The position numbers and the translations under genes are program-made. 64,000 nucleotides of DNA from Knoxdaviesia capensis. Its lineage: Eukaryota > Ascomycota > Sordariomycetes > Microascales > Gondwanamycetaceae. Location of the stretch: the NCBI GenBank assembly GCA_001510575.1, contig LNGK01000003.1, positions 1,293,755 through 1,357,754 of the forward strand, in the 5' to 3' direction. Of this stretch, positions 23,495 to 35,120 are shown one piece after another. Numbering within the stretch: the first letter of the stretch is position 1; each line of letters begins with the position of its first letter. The notes under the pieces were generated by a model. It worked only from the letters and a program-made list of their open reading frames with translations. It was not told the origin of the DNA and searched no databases.

Positions 23495-26400
23495 ATGGGA
23501 TCACTTGGGCCTGTGACCATGGCTCAAGCCGGCGTTGATGTCCCGCCCAAAAAGCTTCACCCTTTCTTTGCTGGCCCCAATCCGACCTCCACTCCTACAG
23601 CTACAACTACTACTCTATCTGCCTTTGACGATGCCTCTTCTCTTGACTCTCCCGATCCCCTCGCCGAAGCTTCTGATGCGCCTGTCGGCGATATTCCGCT
23701 TCCCCCTACCGAACCCTCCGATGCTACAGACTCCGCTGAGAAACCGCGCAAGAGACGGAAGACCGATGGTCCGAATGAAGTAAAAGAGAAACAGCCGCGC
23801 CAGAAGCGCCGACGCGCAACCGAAGTCCCCGGAGCTTCCATCATGTCCCTGTTTGAGCGTGGTTCTGCCCCGTCACAGCAGTCCGGCGAATCTTCCAGAG
23901 TCCTTTCCGGATCCGACGACTCTCTTCCTCCCGTCCGCACGTCGACTCCGACAAGTCTGATTGTCGTTCTCAAAGTCCCTCCTGCCGCAGTCACTCCTCC
24001 CAACTCGTCTCCCCTTGTTGAAGCCTCAACATCGGCCGAGCTTCCCGTTATCTCTGAGCAGACACCCCAGAGCATTTCTCCTCTTCCTTCCGGCACTCCT
24101 AGCCTCCAAACCCCCGCCGACTCGATCACTGAAGGCGTGACCGATACCACTCAACAACTTGAGACAAGTGAACCGCCCAAGCGCGTTCTCAAATTTAACC
24201 CTAAGACTGGAACTCTAGGATCTCCTCCGAAGCCGAAGCCCTCAACGAAGGACCAAGCCGGCCCCGGCCTCGGCTCCGGCCCTGGACGACCGCGTCGCAA
24301 CGCCAATAAGCAACTACTTGCAGTCATGCGGTACGGCACTGACGAAGAAAGCCGGAAGCGCATCGGCGAGAAGATCACGGCGGTACTGAATTCAGCCCCC
24401 GCTCCTGCGACGCCGACTCTCTCTGCCAACCCAACTTCCGATCCGGCAGATGTCCAAGCCGCCAACATCCCTTCGATCCCAACTCCAGCCCTGACTACTA
24501 CACCCGCTACCACTGCAACCGCGATCACTCCTGTTCCGCAACCCGCGCCACCTCCGAAGGAGCCCCATCCGTTCTTCTCTCTTGGCAAAAAGAATGTCAA
24601 AGCAAACACCAAGGCCGCTCCTGAATTGTCAGACACAGCTCTCCCTCGACAGATTGTCTTCAGCGCCACACCTTTGTCCCCCAAGCGATCACGTCCTCAG
24701 CAGCCATCCTCATCTGGGGTCACATTTGGGTCGAAACCTTCAAATGCAAAGTTTCCCACTGGTGTTCACCCTCTCTGGCCTCCTCGCGACATGGTTCACA
24801 TTCAGGGCAACAACAATGAAGTCTCGGAGCCTCCACCGACATCCGCCCTCTCGTTCCCGTTACGCAAGTCGAAGCAGCACGCGGTCATTGTTTCACCGGA
24901 AGAATCACTTTTGAAACGTCTAACGCATAGCTTGCGTCTCGACGAGGTGAAATCTTCTCTTAACCTCGACGACAGCCAAATCTCACAGCCTCCGCCCGAG
25001 CTCCGTCTCCCCAGCAAGCACTTCGAGTCGGGATCTCGTCTGCAGCAGCGCATCAAGTCGCAACTAAAAACCTACCAGCCTAAAGATGCCGGTCACAGCA
25101 AGATGATTCAAGACGAGTTGGACGACAGCGACGGTGACGATGTGGTGATCAACCGACGAAAAGCCCCGACGCTACCTCCCGCCCACCCAGTGGTCAAGAA
25201 CCTATACGACAAGCTTTCAACGAACCTCTCGGCCTACGATCGATGCACATGCGAGTCGACGTCTTGGGTGCAGAAATATGCGCCGGTCACAGCGGGTGAA
25301 GTGTTGCAAAGCGGCCGCGAACCGCAGCTCCTGAAAGAGTGGCTCCAGAATCTCAAGGTCGACAGCGTGCACACCGGACCGGTCGAATCATCATCACGAG
25401 CAAAGACCACTGGAAAAGCGGCGGCCAAGCCAGCGAAGCGCAAGCGCAAGAAGCTTGACGGATTTATCGTGTCGAGCGAAGACGAAGAAGAAGATAACCT
25501 AGAGTCGCTTTCGTCGGGTGAAGACGAGTCGTGGACAGGAGGTGGCAAGAAGACTGTGATCCGCAATGTCGATGCAGCAAAGGCGCGCGAGGCCGGACGA
25601 CTCAAGAACGCGGTGGTGATCAGTGGCCCTTATGGATGTGGCAAGACGGCGATGGTGTTTGCAGCGGCCAAGGAGCTTGGATTTGAGATTTTCGAAATTA
25701 ACGCAGGCAGCCGTCGTTCCGGAAAGGACATTCTCGACCGCATTGGCGACATGACACGGAATCATCTCGTGCAGCAGCATCACGCAAGTGGCCCCACCGG
25801 ATCAGCTGACGAGAGCAGTGCGGTTTCCGAAGCCGATGGCACCGAATCGGACATCAAGACGGGTCGGCAGGCCACCATGGCGTCGTTTTTCAAGCCCAAG
25901 ACTGGCGCAGCGAAGGCCAAGGGCAAGCCGACGACGACAGCGACAACAGCAACCACGGCCGAGGCCAAGAAGCCCGGCCCACCGAAGGCGCAGAAACAGA
26001 GCTTGATCCTGATTGAGGAGGTCGACATACTGTACGAGGAGGACAAGCAGTTTTGGTCGACCCTCATCGGGCTCATCTCTCGCTCGCGCCGCCCCTTCGT
26101 CCTAACGTGCAACGACGAGTCGTTGGTGCCGATGGCTAGCCTCAACATCCATGCCATCTTCCGGCTGGCGGCGGTTCCGACCGACGCCGCGGTCGATGCC
26201 ATGGTGTTGATGGCGGCCAACGAGGGCCACGCGCTGCAGCGGGCAGCCGTGCAGGCGCTGTTCGAGTCGCGCGGGCGCGATCTGCGCGCCAGTATACTGG
26301 ATCTCCAGTACTGGTGCCAGATTGGCGTCGGCGACTCGCGCGGTGGCCTGGGCTGGTTTTTCCCGCGGTGGCCGCGTGGCCGCGACGTCGACGAGGCCGG

Positions 26401-28003
26401 CAATGTTGTGCGCGTGATCAGCGGCGACACGCTGCAGGCCGGCATGGGGTGGATCGGCCGCGATGCCGTGGCGTTGGGCCCGGGGTCCGGCCGGCCCCAT
26501 GCCGAGCTTGCAGCGCAGTGCTGGGCCGAGTGGGGGGTCGACGTCTGCGACTGGACGGAGGGGTCGGTGGTGTCCGGGGGTCTTGGTGGTGGTGGTGGTG
26601 TGGTGGCGGGCGCGGGCGCGGCGGAGCGGCTGGCGGCATTCGGCTGCCAGGCCGAGTACATGAGCGACGCCGACGTGATGTCGGGCGGGGCCTTTGCGGG
26701 CTTCATGCGGGTACGTTGTAGGAACTGTGAGGAAGCATATGCATACAGGCCTTTGACTAACATATTCTATTTTTTTCTTGTATCCTAGGAGCGCATGGAT
26801 GCCACGCAGCCCGACATGCACAAGAAGCGGCGCGACGACTTTGTGCTCGGGCGGGCGGTGCTGGATGCCGAGCCGGCGGCCCACTACTTCTGCGCCGACG
26901 TACATCAGGCGATGCCGATGTACGTCAAGTCGGGGGCGCAGGAGTGGCTGGTGCGGTCGGGGGTGGCGGGGACCAACAGCGACGCCGACAGCAGCCTCGA
27001 GGGCGCGGCGGTGGCAAGCCTACAGGCCAAATTTTCCGGGGAGGCCAGCGCGCAGCTCACGCGCCAGGACTTCGGTCTGGCGTTCGACGCGATTGCATCG
27101 GCCGACATGAGCGGCAGCGGCGGCTTCAACTACTACGCGGTGCCGGCCGAGTGGGGATCCAGCCCACAGTCAGCCTCATCGTCGTCCTCCCTCGAGCCCA
27201 CGGTGTTTGACCGCACGCTGCACGTCGTCGCCGTCGACGTCGCCCCGTACGTGCGCGCCATCACGGCCTCCGATGACCGCCTCCGCGCCGAACGCCTCAA
27301 ACTGAGCTCGTTGCTCAGCGAACGCGGCGGCCCCAACAGCAGCAGCAACAGCAGCAGTGGCGGCGATTTCGACGCCCATGCCCGACCGCCACCCGCCAAG
27401 CGCATGCGCAACACGCGGGCGGCGCTCTCGGCGCTGGAGGGCGGACCGCGGAACCTGACGCGGCGCGAGCGGTACTTCGACATGGCGGGGGTGAGTCCGG
27501 CGCTGATTATGCGGACCGGTGGTGGTGCGGTGTGGCAGCGAGCGGTGGCGGCGGCAGTGGCGGAGGCTGAAGCGGTGCGGGCGAAGGCTGAGGCGGCGCG
27601 AGCGGCTGCGGAGCATGAACGACAGCAGATGCATGAAGAAGCGCTCCGACAGGCACTACACTATCAACAAGCCCAGCAGCAGCAGCAGCTGCAGCAGCAG
27701 CAGAAACTTCAGCAGGCCCAGGTCCAACCGCAGGTTCAGCAGCAAGAACAGCACGACCAGCTCCCCCAAGTTGCCCGGCAGATTGTGCACGCCAATCCAG
27801 TTCTGGCAGGTCTTGAACCACCCAAACTGGACCCGGCGCCGTCGGCTCCTACAGAAGAACCCGGGCTTGAGGCACAGCAACAGCACCAGAAACTACAAGA
27901 ACAGGGCGGCGGCAGTGCCAGTGCAGGGCTCTCGGTGAACGATGATTTGGGCACCTCAGATGCCGACGGAGAGGGAGAAGACGACGAGGAGTGTATGGTG
28001 TGA
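23495..28003 (+). CDS. ELG1: Elg1/ATAD5-type PCNA unloader (AAA+ ATPase)
   Basis: Elg1 replaces Rfc1 in an RFC-like complex that removes PCNA from DNA after replication. Exon 1 is 23495-26710, intron 26711-26788 (GTACGT...CCTAG, 78 nt), exon 2 26789-28003, giving 1476 residues; an alternative start is the in-frame ATG at 23519. The N-terminal third is disordered and basic. Residues about 590-640 hold WVQKYAPVTAGEVL. Walker A is GPYGCGKT (711-718) and Walker B LILIEEVD (837-844). Between them lies a low-complexity insert with a perfect PIP box, QATMASFF (792-799). HPFF occurs at 22-25 and 358-361. The C-terminus has KRMRNTRAALSALEGG and TRRERYF, which I recall from fungal Elg1, then a glutamine-rich tail. 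The exon join preserves the frame and reads GFMR then ERMDATQPD. Confidence 0.88.
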
Positions 28004-28152
28004 GTGGATGGATGTTTGACGGTGGTGTTTGGACTTGGAACTTTTTCGGTTGGCATTGGGCTGGTTGGAGCATGGGTTGTTTTATCATGAAGTGTGTTTG
28101 AAGGGAACAGAACAGTGGTGAATCTGTGTCTTGGTGTTCTACTGTATACTGT

Positions 28153-28190
28153 GTGTCTGTCTGTCTGTCTGTGTGTCTGTCTGTCTGTGT
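28153..28190. repeat. (GTCT)n tetranucleotide repeat
   Basis: About nine GTCT/GTGT units in the presumed 3' flank of ELG1, with two GTGT interruptions. Confidence 0.9.
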
Positions 28191-28401
28191 CTACTCTGTC
28201 CATGTGTCTTGTATCCGCGAGTGTATCGCCGAAGATGTGGTTCTCGATGCCGGAAACCCTAACGCGACTGATTCTCTCCACATGCCTCCGTCCAGCCCTG
28301 TTTTTGACGTCCCACCGTCGGTGTCTTGACGTGGCCAGCGAAGATGCACGGATACGTATGATGTATCAGTCTGTTTCTGTATATATTTGCATGAAGCCCA
28401 A

Positions 28402-28427
28402 GTGTGTGCGTGTGTGTGTGTGTGTGC
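28402..28427. repeat. (TG)n microsatellite
   Basis: A TG run interrupted once by CG. Confidence 0.9.
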
Positions 28428-28808
28428 ACGGAAGACGGACCACACAATCAACCCCAGGCAGACAGACCAGAGCTGGGCTGATTTGAAGAAGATGCCGAAA
28501 GCACAGGCTGGAGTTTGTCGACCGCAAAATTGTATTTTCGCAAACGGGAGGAAGACTTACAAAAACACGCACCATCTGAAAAAAGTGAGGCTGTTCACCA
28601 AAGAAAAAAAGCCCAATATAAACTCCCACTGCACATACCCGGTTCCCCGCAATCCTGCATATGCGACGCTCCATTTCGCGCATACAGCAGCAGCACTATA
28701 ACACGGACGGGTGCGTTCTTTGGGTCTCTTGGTTAGAGACCATCGGTGGCGGTACGTACACATGGTGAAGTTGACTGGTTCGCAGGGAGCATTCAGCCCG
28801 TGTAGGCA

Positions 28809-28833
28809 CCACACACACACACACACACACACA
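28809..28833. repeat. (CA)n microsatellite
   Basis: About 12 CA units in the gap between ELG1 and the next gene. Confidence 0.95.
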
Positions 28834-29250
28834 TATACTGAACATACACATCCTGTACACATCCGGGTGAAGCTTGGACCAAGATGCCTCCCAAAGAGTG
28901 TGTGTGTGGCGATAAGGACGGAGGACCTCGTTTTTTTGTAATTTCGCATGAACCCTCGTCCAACAATCCGGGCACACACCATACTGGAACGGGCCCTGTG
29001 TCCCTCTCTCTCTCTCTCTTTCGGTGTCTGCCAGCCATGAGTCCTTTGCTGAAAGGACCAGAGAGAGCGGGAGGAGGGAGATGAGGGGAAAGAAAAGGAC
29101 AGAACCGGTACTTTCGGAATTGGAAAAGCAGATATATCCAGCTGGTCGTTCCCCCTCCGACTGGCTCCGGGGTGGGGGACCGGTATCTTCTTCTTTCTCT
29201 TTCATTTCTTTCTGTACGAGTAGACGTCTCGCTGGGTTCTGTACATTGGA

Positions 29251-29272
29251 ACACACACACACACACACACAC
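29251..29272. repeat. (AC)11 microsatellite 117 bp before a start codon
   Basis: A pure AC run just upstream of the ATG at 29389, probably in the 5' leader of that gene. Confidence 0.95.
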
Positions 29273-29388
29273 TTTGAACCCCAGAAACCCCATCTTCACC
29301 GAGACTTCCAAATCCCACACAAGGGCCTCAATATCACCCACCGCCCTCTCTCACTTCCTGCGACAACTACTCCCCCGCGTCCGCCACA

Positions 29389-30633
29389 ATGGACCGCCGC
29401 TCGTCAAACGCCAGCAGCGCCGCCCGCCCGCCGTGGGCCTCCCGCTCCGGTCCGCCTCTCCCGCCGCCTCCGCCGCCCGGCGCCGGCCCTTCCCGCCGTG
29501 CCTCGTACTCCTCCACCGGGCCACCACCGCCGCCGCCACCGCCGCCGCCTTCTTCGTCGTCCGGCTACCCGCCCCAACTGCCCAACCACCACTCCCGCCC
29601 CTCATCCTCCCGCAGCGGCGCTGATCCGTACTACCAGCACCAGCCGCAACGCCCCCAGCCGTCCCGCCACAACACCTACCACAACGACCACCACCACCAC
29701 CACAGCCAGCACCAACACCACGGCGACCGCGACCGTGGCCGCCGCTCCAGCGCCGCCTGGGCCCCGTCCGAGTGGTCGGTCAGCAGCCGCACCCGCAGCT
29801 CGTCGCGCTCGTCGCGCTCGTCGCGCTCGCGCTCGCGCTCCTTCTCGCCCGGCCGGGACCGCGGCCGCGGCCGCCGCAGCGACGACTCGCCCAACCCCAT
29901 GTTCGAGGTCGGCACCGCCGCCGCGCTCTTCCTCGCCCGCAACATCGCCCGCTCGCTCTCGCGCCGCTCGTCGCGCCGCGCCCTGCGCAACGTCACCCGC
30001 AAGGTCAGCTCCGGCACCCTGCGCCGCGGCTCCTCCGCCAAGCCCCCGCCGCCGTCGTTGTCGTCGTCGTCGTCCCGTCGCAACAGTGCCGGCGACGGGA
30101 GGGGCCGCCACCACCACGATGACGACGGGTCCGGCCCGCGCTCGTCGCGCCGCTCGCACAAACACGCCCGCGCCGCGCCGGACGAGCCCCCGTCCAAACC
30201 CCCCTCGTCCACCGTCAAGCGCTCGCTGGCCATGGTGGCCGGCGTCGCCGCCGCCGCCGTGATGGCCAAGACCCTGCTCAACCGCCGCGCCGCCTCGCGC
30301 GCCGCCGCTGCCGCCCCGTCCAAGTCGAACTACTCCGACGACTCCGACCGCAGCTCCGTGTCGCCGCCGCCCCGCGACCGCCGCCGCCACCGGGACCCGT
30401 CGGCCACACCCCCCGCCGTCGGGAGCAGCCGCCGCCAGATCTCGCCCGACGTCTCGTCCGGGTCGTCGCTCTCCGACGCCGGCTCGATGCCGTCGTACCG
30501 CTCCCGCCGCCGCGCTTCCAGCGTCGCCCCGTCGGAGGCCACCACCCGCGCCTTGAACCGCCCGCGCGGCCGCAACACCCCGCCTGACTCGGGCAGTGAC
30601 TCGCCCGGCGACGCCGCGTCTGTTGTCTCGGCC

Positions 30634-30664
<31 letters not shown>

Positions 30665-31059
30665 CGCCCATCGCGCCCCGTCTCCGTGCTGCACGGCCCC
30701 GCCTGAGCCGCACCGACAGCATGGCTGCCAGCGACGCCGACGTGGCCGCCGCCCGCCGGTACCGCGCCGCCCAACCCCCGGCCGACTTCATCCCGGGCCC
30801 CACTGCTGTCCCCACGCCCCCCATGACGCCGCACGAGCGCACCCAGGAAGACTCCGACGGCTCGTCCAACATTGCCCCCGACCAGGTCAAGCCACCGCGC
30901 CGCAGACCTGCATCCATGTCCCAACCCCAGGGCCCACGCCCGCCCCCTCCGCCGCCCGCAGTGCCCAACCCGCCGTCGGCCGTGCCGCTCCCCCGGATGC
31001 CGAATCCGAACGGCATGCCGCCGCCCCGTCCGCCTACATTCCCCACCCCGCCGGTCTGA
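29389..31059 (+). CDS. Unrecognised proline/serine/arginine-rich protein
   Basis: One exon of 556 residues with an ATG in good context (GCCACAATGG). I do not recognise a family. The N-terminus holds poly-proline blocks, then a His-rich patch, then SR dipeptides at about 137-154 (SRSSRSSRSRSRS). Two short hydrophobic segments stand out in the otherwise disordered chain: MFEVGTAAALFLARNIA from M171, and SLAMVAGVAAAAVMAKTLL near 278, both flanked by Arg and Ser. A run of eight glutamines lies near 418-426, and the C-terminus is again proline-rich (PPPPPPAVPNPP). The open frame, codon bias and lack of stops over 1.67 kb support a real gene, although GC-rich DNA also leaves long antisense frames open. 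SR and poly-proline content suggests protein-binding or RNA-related roles, but that is speculation. Confidence 0.65.
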
Positions 31060-32307
31060 ATGGAGCACCTGTTTTCGTTATGAACTGCCTTTCTTTTCTG
31101 CCTTGTATTTTTTTTGTTTGTCTTGCGTTTCACTTGATTGGAATATGAGACTTTTGTCCGCTTGGATTTTGGGATCCTGATTTCGTTAGGGTTAGGGTTG
31201 GCCCCTCACATTAGTGGCTTCATGTTTCTTCTTATCAAACCACAAGTTGTATTAGGCCTTCATCCGTTGAATATCTACTTACATGAGCTGGTTGCCTCCA
31301 TTACAAACGTTAAGTTGATGTCAAGACTGTCATATGTAGCTAGTGCTAGCTTTAATAAGAACTCCTCACCTTAACTTGTATTCACATTGCGCTAAAAGCC
31401 TGGAATCCCGGCGCTGTATCGGTGTTTAGGTATATATATACGAAACATCACTTGGACCCACGAACCTATATGATGTGAGAGGACCAACTTGACTCTCGGC
31501 CGATAGCTATAAGCTCTTATTTCTGTGTAGGTAGTAAATAGAGTTCAGAACTCCCCAAACACACATCCTGATATCATCCGCACCATGTCGGAGGGGGGGA
31601 AGAAGAGTATCGAGTGTTAAGTGTATCTTGCGACGGAAAAAACAAAAGAGACACGCAAGAGAACAGCTTTCTATTCTAATCTAGCTATTTCCGATGAAAA
31701 AAAAAAAAGTCTTGAAAGCGCTCTGAAAACCACCGCTTTCTCTGCCCACTAGTACTGTACCGGTGGGAGAATATATGACCATAATAAGACAGAAAAGGGA
31801 GAAGTGAAAACGCCCCGTATCAAAGCAGAAAAAACCAAGACCATCAGAAATGAATACGATGCAAAACCCATGATTTGGTTTCCTTGCGTCTGTTTATTCC
31901 TAAATCCCAATCCCAGACCCAGACCCATGACAAACAAAACACAAAGACGATAACACACAGAAAAAAAGGCAGAGAGTGATGAGGTATTCCCACTCAAGAC
32001 ATGTGAGGGGGTATGCATGTGTACAACTGATAAAGAAAAAACAAAAGCTAGAAGAACAGTGCTGTATTGAGGATGGTCGAGGGCATAAGAAGTAGGATAA
32101 AAGAAAGGGCTCGCATGTGCAAGGACCGGCTTCAAAATCGTACAAACAAAGGCATTGGGGCATTCACCCTGACTGCCCCGGGTGACCCCATGGCGGGTTG
32201 CTTCCCGTCTACCGTTGAGACCGGAATCTTCTCAAATGAGGACGATTCTCCCGCAACAGCCAGAAGCGAGGGTGTACACAGTAGTAGGGGCCGCTGGTGC
32301 TGGGATA
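31060..32307. other. Convergent 3' region with a short telomere-type repeat
   Basis: The gap between the stop at 31059 and the CLG1 stop at 32308 carries two TTAGGG units at 31186-31199 and AT-rich stretches. It should contain both 3' UTRs. No gene is supported. Confidence 0.5.
31186..31199 (+). repeat. Interstitial telomere-type repeat (TTAGGG)2TT
   Basis: Two perfect TTAGGG units plus TT, the vertebrate and filamentous-fungal telomere unit, 127 bases after a stop codon. It is too short to mark a former chromosome end by itself. Confidence 0.8.
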
Positions 32308-35120
32308 CTAACTAGCATAGTGGCGATACTCAGGCACAATTCCCGTCCGGAGATCGTTGCGCCGGCCGATCGGCTGGTAGTGCATGTGGCTGGGGTTGAC
32401 CGGCACAGCAAGGTGATACTCGCTCAGCGAGGCCGACGGGGGCGGGTACAGAAGCGTATTGACATGGCGGATAGGCTTGTACGGACTGGCCCGGTGTTGC
32501 AGGTAGATGCTCGGCGAGTGAGAGATCGGAGTGTGCAGGACATTGCCCGCATGCGACTGCGAACCGGGCGTGTGCACGCCACCGTTGACGGCAGCAAAGG
32601 ACTCGGTAAGCGGCGACGATCCGTAAAGTGGCAGACCAGTGGGGGAGTGGTGCTTCGTAGGAGTGCCATAGCCGAAGGGAGCCGGCTGGGGCGCGAGTGG
32701 CGGGGCCTGAGTGAATGCTGATGGCGCGGGGCCCAGCGGTCCGGATGTGGAAATGTGGCCCGGGATCGGGGCCGGCGCAACTTGGCCCGAGGGGTAAACC
32801 GATGCCATGGCGCGCACGCCGGGGACGAGAGGAGGAAGCGAGACGTGTCCGTGCGAAGGCTGGGAGTGGTGAATGTGAGAGAGGGAGTGCGAGTGTCCAT
32901 GGCCATGGCCATTGTGACCATGACCGTGAGAGTGAGAGTGGCTCGGAGCAAGGCTGGACACCGACGATGCCGAAGGGGATTGCATGTTGGTGTAGGCAGC
33001 CGATGCGGAGGTGGCCGAGGCGTTGCTGATGGCCGACGTGTTGACGGAAAGGTTGGGGACGGGGAGGCGCAGCGACGACGGATCATGAGCCACACGCACA
33101 CCGGTGGCGGGGTGCATGGGATGAATCACAGGACCCACGTTCATTCTCTTCGGCGCGGGCTCCGTCACATCTTCGTCAACATAGGACCGCTTGCGCGATG
33201 CTGCAGCATTTGCTGCCAGCGGGGTAGCTCCAGTCGACTTGGTCGACAGGGGCGAGGAGTCGTGGATCGCCTGGAGGTTGAGCGGGGGCCACTTCTGGGC
33301 GGTTCCTCCACTGGACAGGCCACTCGGAGAGTACGGCAGGCCGGCCATAACGGCGTTGGCGGGAGTGAGCGGTGGAACATTTGCGTACAACGGCTTGTTT
33401 CCAATAGGCGAGTGCGTTGGCGAGTACCGGGACGGAGACGAGACGGGGAAGCGTGGGGACTCCGGGATGTTCTGCGCAGCCTCGTAGTATTCGTAGATCG
33501 AACCAAGCTTCTTCAGCCAATCATCCCACTCGGTCTCAGACACCAAGAGGCTGTACCGCATGTTGCTCAGGAACTCAACCTCCATAAAATGGATGTCCTG
33601 AACCGAGATGGATGACACATCCGCCCACGTCTTATTCGTGTATGTGTTATCATCCAAGACTATGTATTGTGGGAAATGGTCATGTTAGCCCAAGCAAAGA
33701 CAAGAAAAGAGCCAGGAGACTGGGCGGGGGCCGGATGCAGGACACGTACACTTATTTCCCAACATCAGCGCCACCGTCAAGAGACGATACTCGCTGCCGG
33801 GTCGACCATTGACATTCGGGTTGATCTTCTTCAAGCGGTAGATGAAGAGGAGAGCGAGCAGAATGACATTCTGTGTCACCTGAGTGGTCGACAGGACATT
33901 GTATGTCCACTTTTTGAACGACGTTTGCGGGATAGAGTGAGGGGATAGCTTCCGAAGGCCGCGGTTGGCGTGCGAGTGGTAAAGTTCAGCCTCGCGAAAT
34001 ACTTCGGGGTTTTCGAACCAGAAGAAGCAAGTAATCTAAACAACGGCCACAGAAATTTGAACGTTAGAAACTCCCGCGCGATGAAGAATGCGCCGGTTAA
34101 GAAGGCAAACGAGAACACCATCCCCACCATCACCAACTCCTCTTTGCCGATGGCCTTTTCAAGCCGCCGTATAGAGTGGCGTGGTTCAAAATATCAAGAC
34201 AACCCCTCGAAAAAAAAAAAAAACCTTACCTGACTCGCAAAATCCGACAAACAGCCACCGTTAGAGCTAATGCAGGCGGGGATCTTCAAGCTATGGCTAA
34301 CCAGAGCTTTTTTCGATGACGCCTTCAAATCGTCGGACTTGGCATCGGCAATAACCTTGGTCGGGGTGATGGGCGCTTGAGACGGCCCGTTGAGGATGGC
34401 TGATACGGGCTGTTGCGAGTGATGCACCGAGGGGCCGCCGTGGAGGCTAATGGCCGATGACGAGTATGACTTGTGGTGCGTGGCGGGGGCGCTAGAGGCG
34501 GCCGATATCGATGAGGCTCGGGATATCGAAGCGGAGGGGCCGTTCGAGACTGTGGAAGGGAGAAGACCGGAGCGCAAGGCCGCCGCGTGCGAGGGTTGGT
34601 ACTGGTGTTGTTGGGAGATCTGTTGCGGGTGTTGGAGGTGTAGTTGCAATTGCTGATGTGCCGACTGCTGGGCGGTCGAGTCGACGTACGAGGGCCGCGG
34701 CTGGGCGCGCTGGGGTTGTAGAATAGAGTCCACCGAGTTCGTCACCGACTGCCGGTGAGGACCCGGATAGGAACCAGCTCCGTGGAAGCTGGACAGTGAG
34801 CTCGACTCATAGTCCCCCAGGCTGCCTGCGTGGTGGAAGGCGGCACTCATTGCTTCTTCGGGAGGGGTGTTGTAACCCCTCCAGCGACTGTAATGAGTCG
34901 CCGGAGGCTTGTTCTGGAGAGCACCCAGCTGCTGGGCCGAGTACTCCTGGAGCCGGGGCTCGGGGTGTTGGAGATGTTGCTGGTACTGTGGTTGTGACGG
35001 ACGAGGAGTGTTGCTGTAGCCCGGTGAAGGGGGAAGCTTCACAGGTATTCTGCGGGAGCTCAGGTAGTGAGCTGGAGAAGAATGGAGGCTGGGAAGCGAA
35101 ATAGTTGCCATCGAGGCCAT
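32308..35120 (-). CDS. CLG1: Clg1-like Pho85-family cyclin
   Basis: This is a cyclin of the type that pairs with the Pho85 kinase. Exon 1 is 35120-34230, intron 34229-34036 (194 nt), exon 2 34035-33750, intron 33749-33660 (90 nt), exon 3 33659-32308, giving 842 residues. The splices rebuild the cyclin box at about 340-460: KKWTYNVLSTTQVTQNVILL, IYRLKKINPNVNGRPGSEYR, LLTVALMLGNKFLDDNTYTN and IHFMEVEFLSNMRYSLLVS. The N-terminal 300 residues are Ser/Pro/Gln-rich and begin MASMATISLPSLHSSP. The C-terminal 380 residues are disordered, with a striking Ser-His-Gly tract near 630-665. The start at 35120 is the first in-frame ATG; an open frame continues upstream without one. Its promoter faces the 18.9 kb desert. 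Confidence 0.88.

Larger units (their letters stand above)
28004..29388 (+). other. Intergenic region with several microsatellites
   Basis: This gap between ELG1 and the next plus-strand gene contains a (GTCT)n run, a (TG)n run and two (CA)n runs, plus an AAACCCTAACGCGA element at 28254-28267. No coding frame could be supported; those present cross the repeats. Confidence 0.5.

Noticed and set aside
29602..31068. A 488-codon antisense frame over the proline-rich gene
   Set aside because: It is Gly/Arg/Val low complexity, typical of antisense of GC-rich Pro/Ser codons. The plus frame has a well-placed ATG and better-structured repeats.
31186..31199. A chromosome end or telomere fusion
   Set aside because: Only two TTAGGG units are present, flanked by ordinary genes on both sides.
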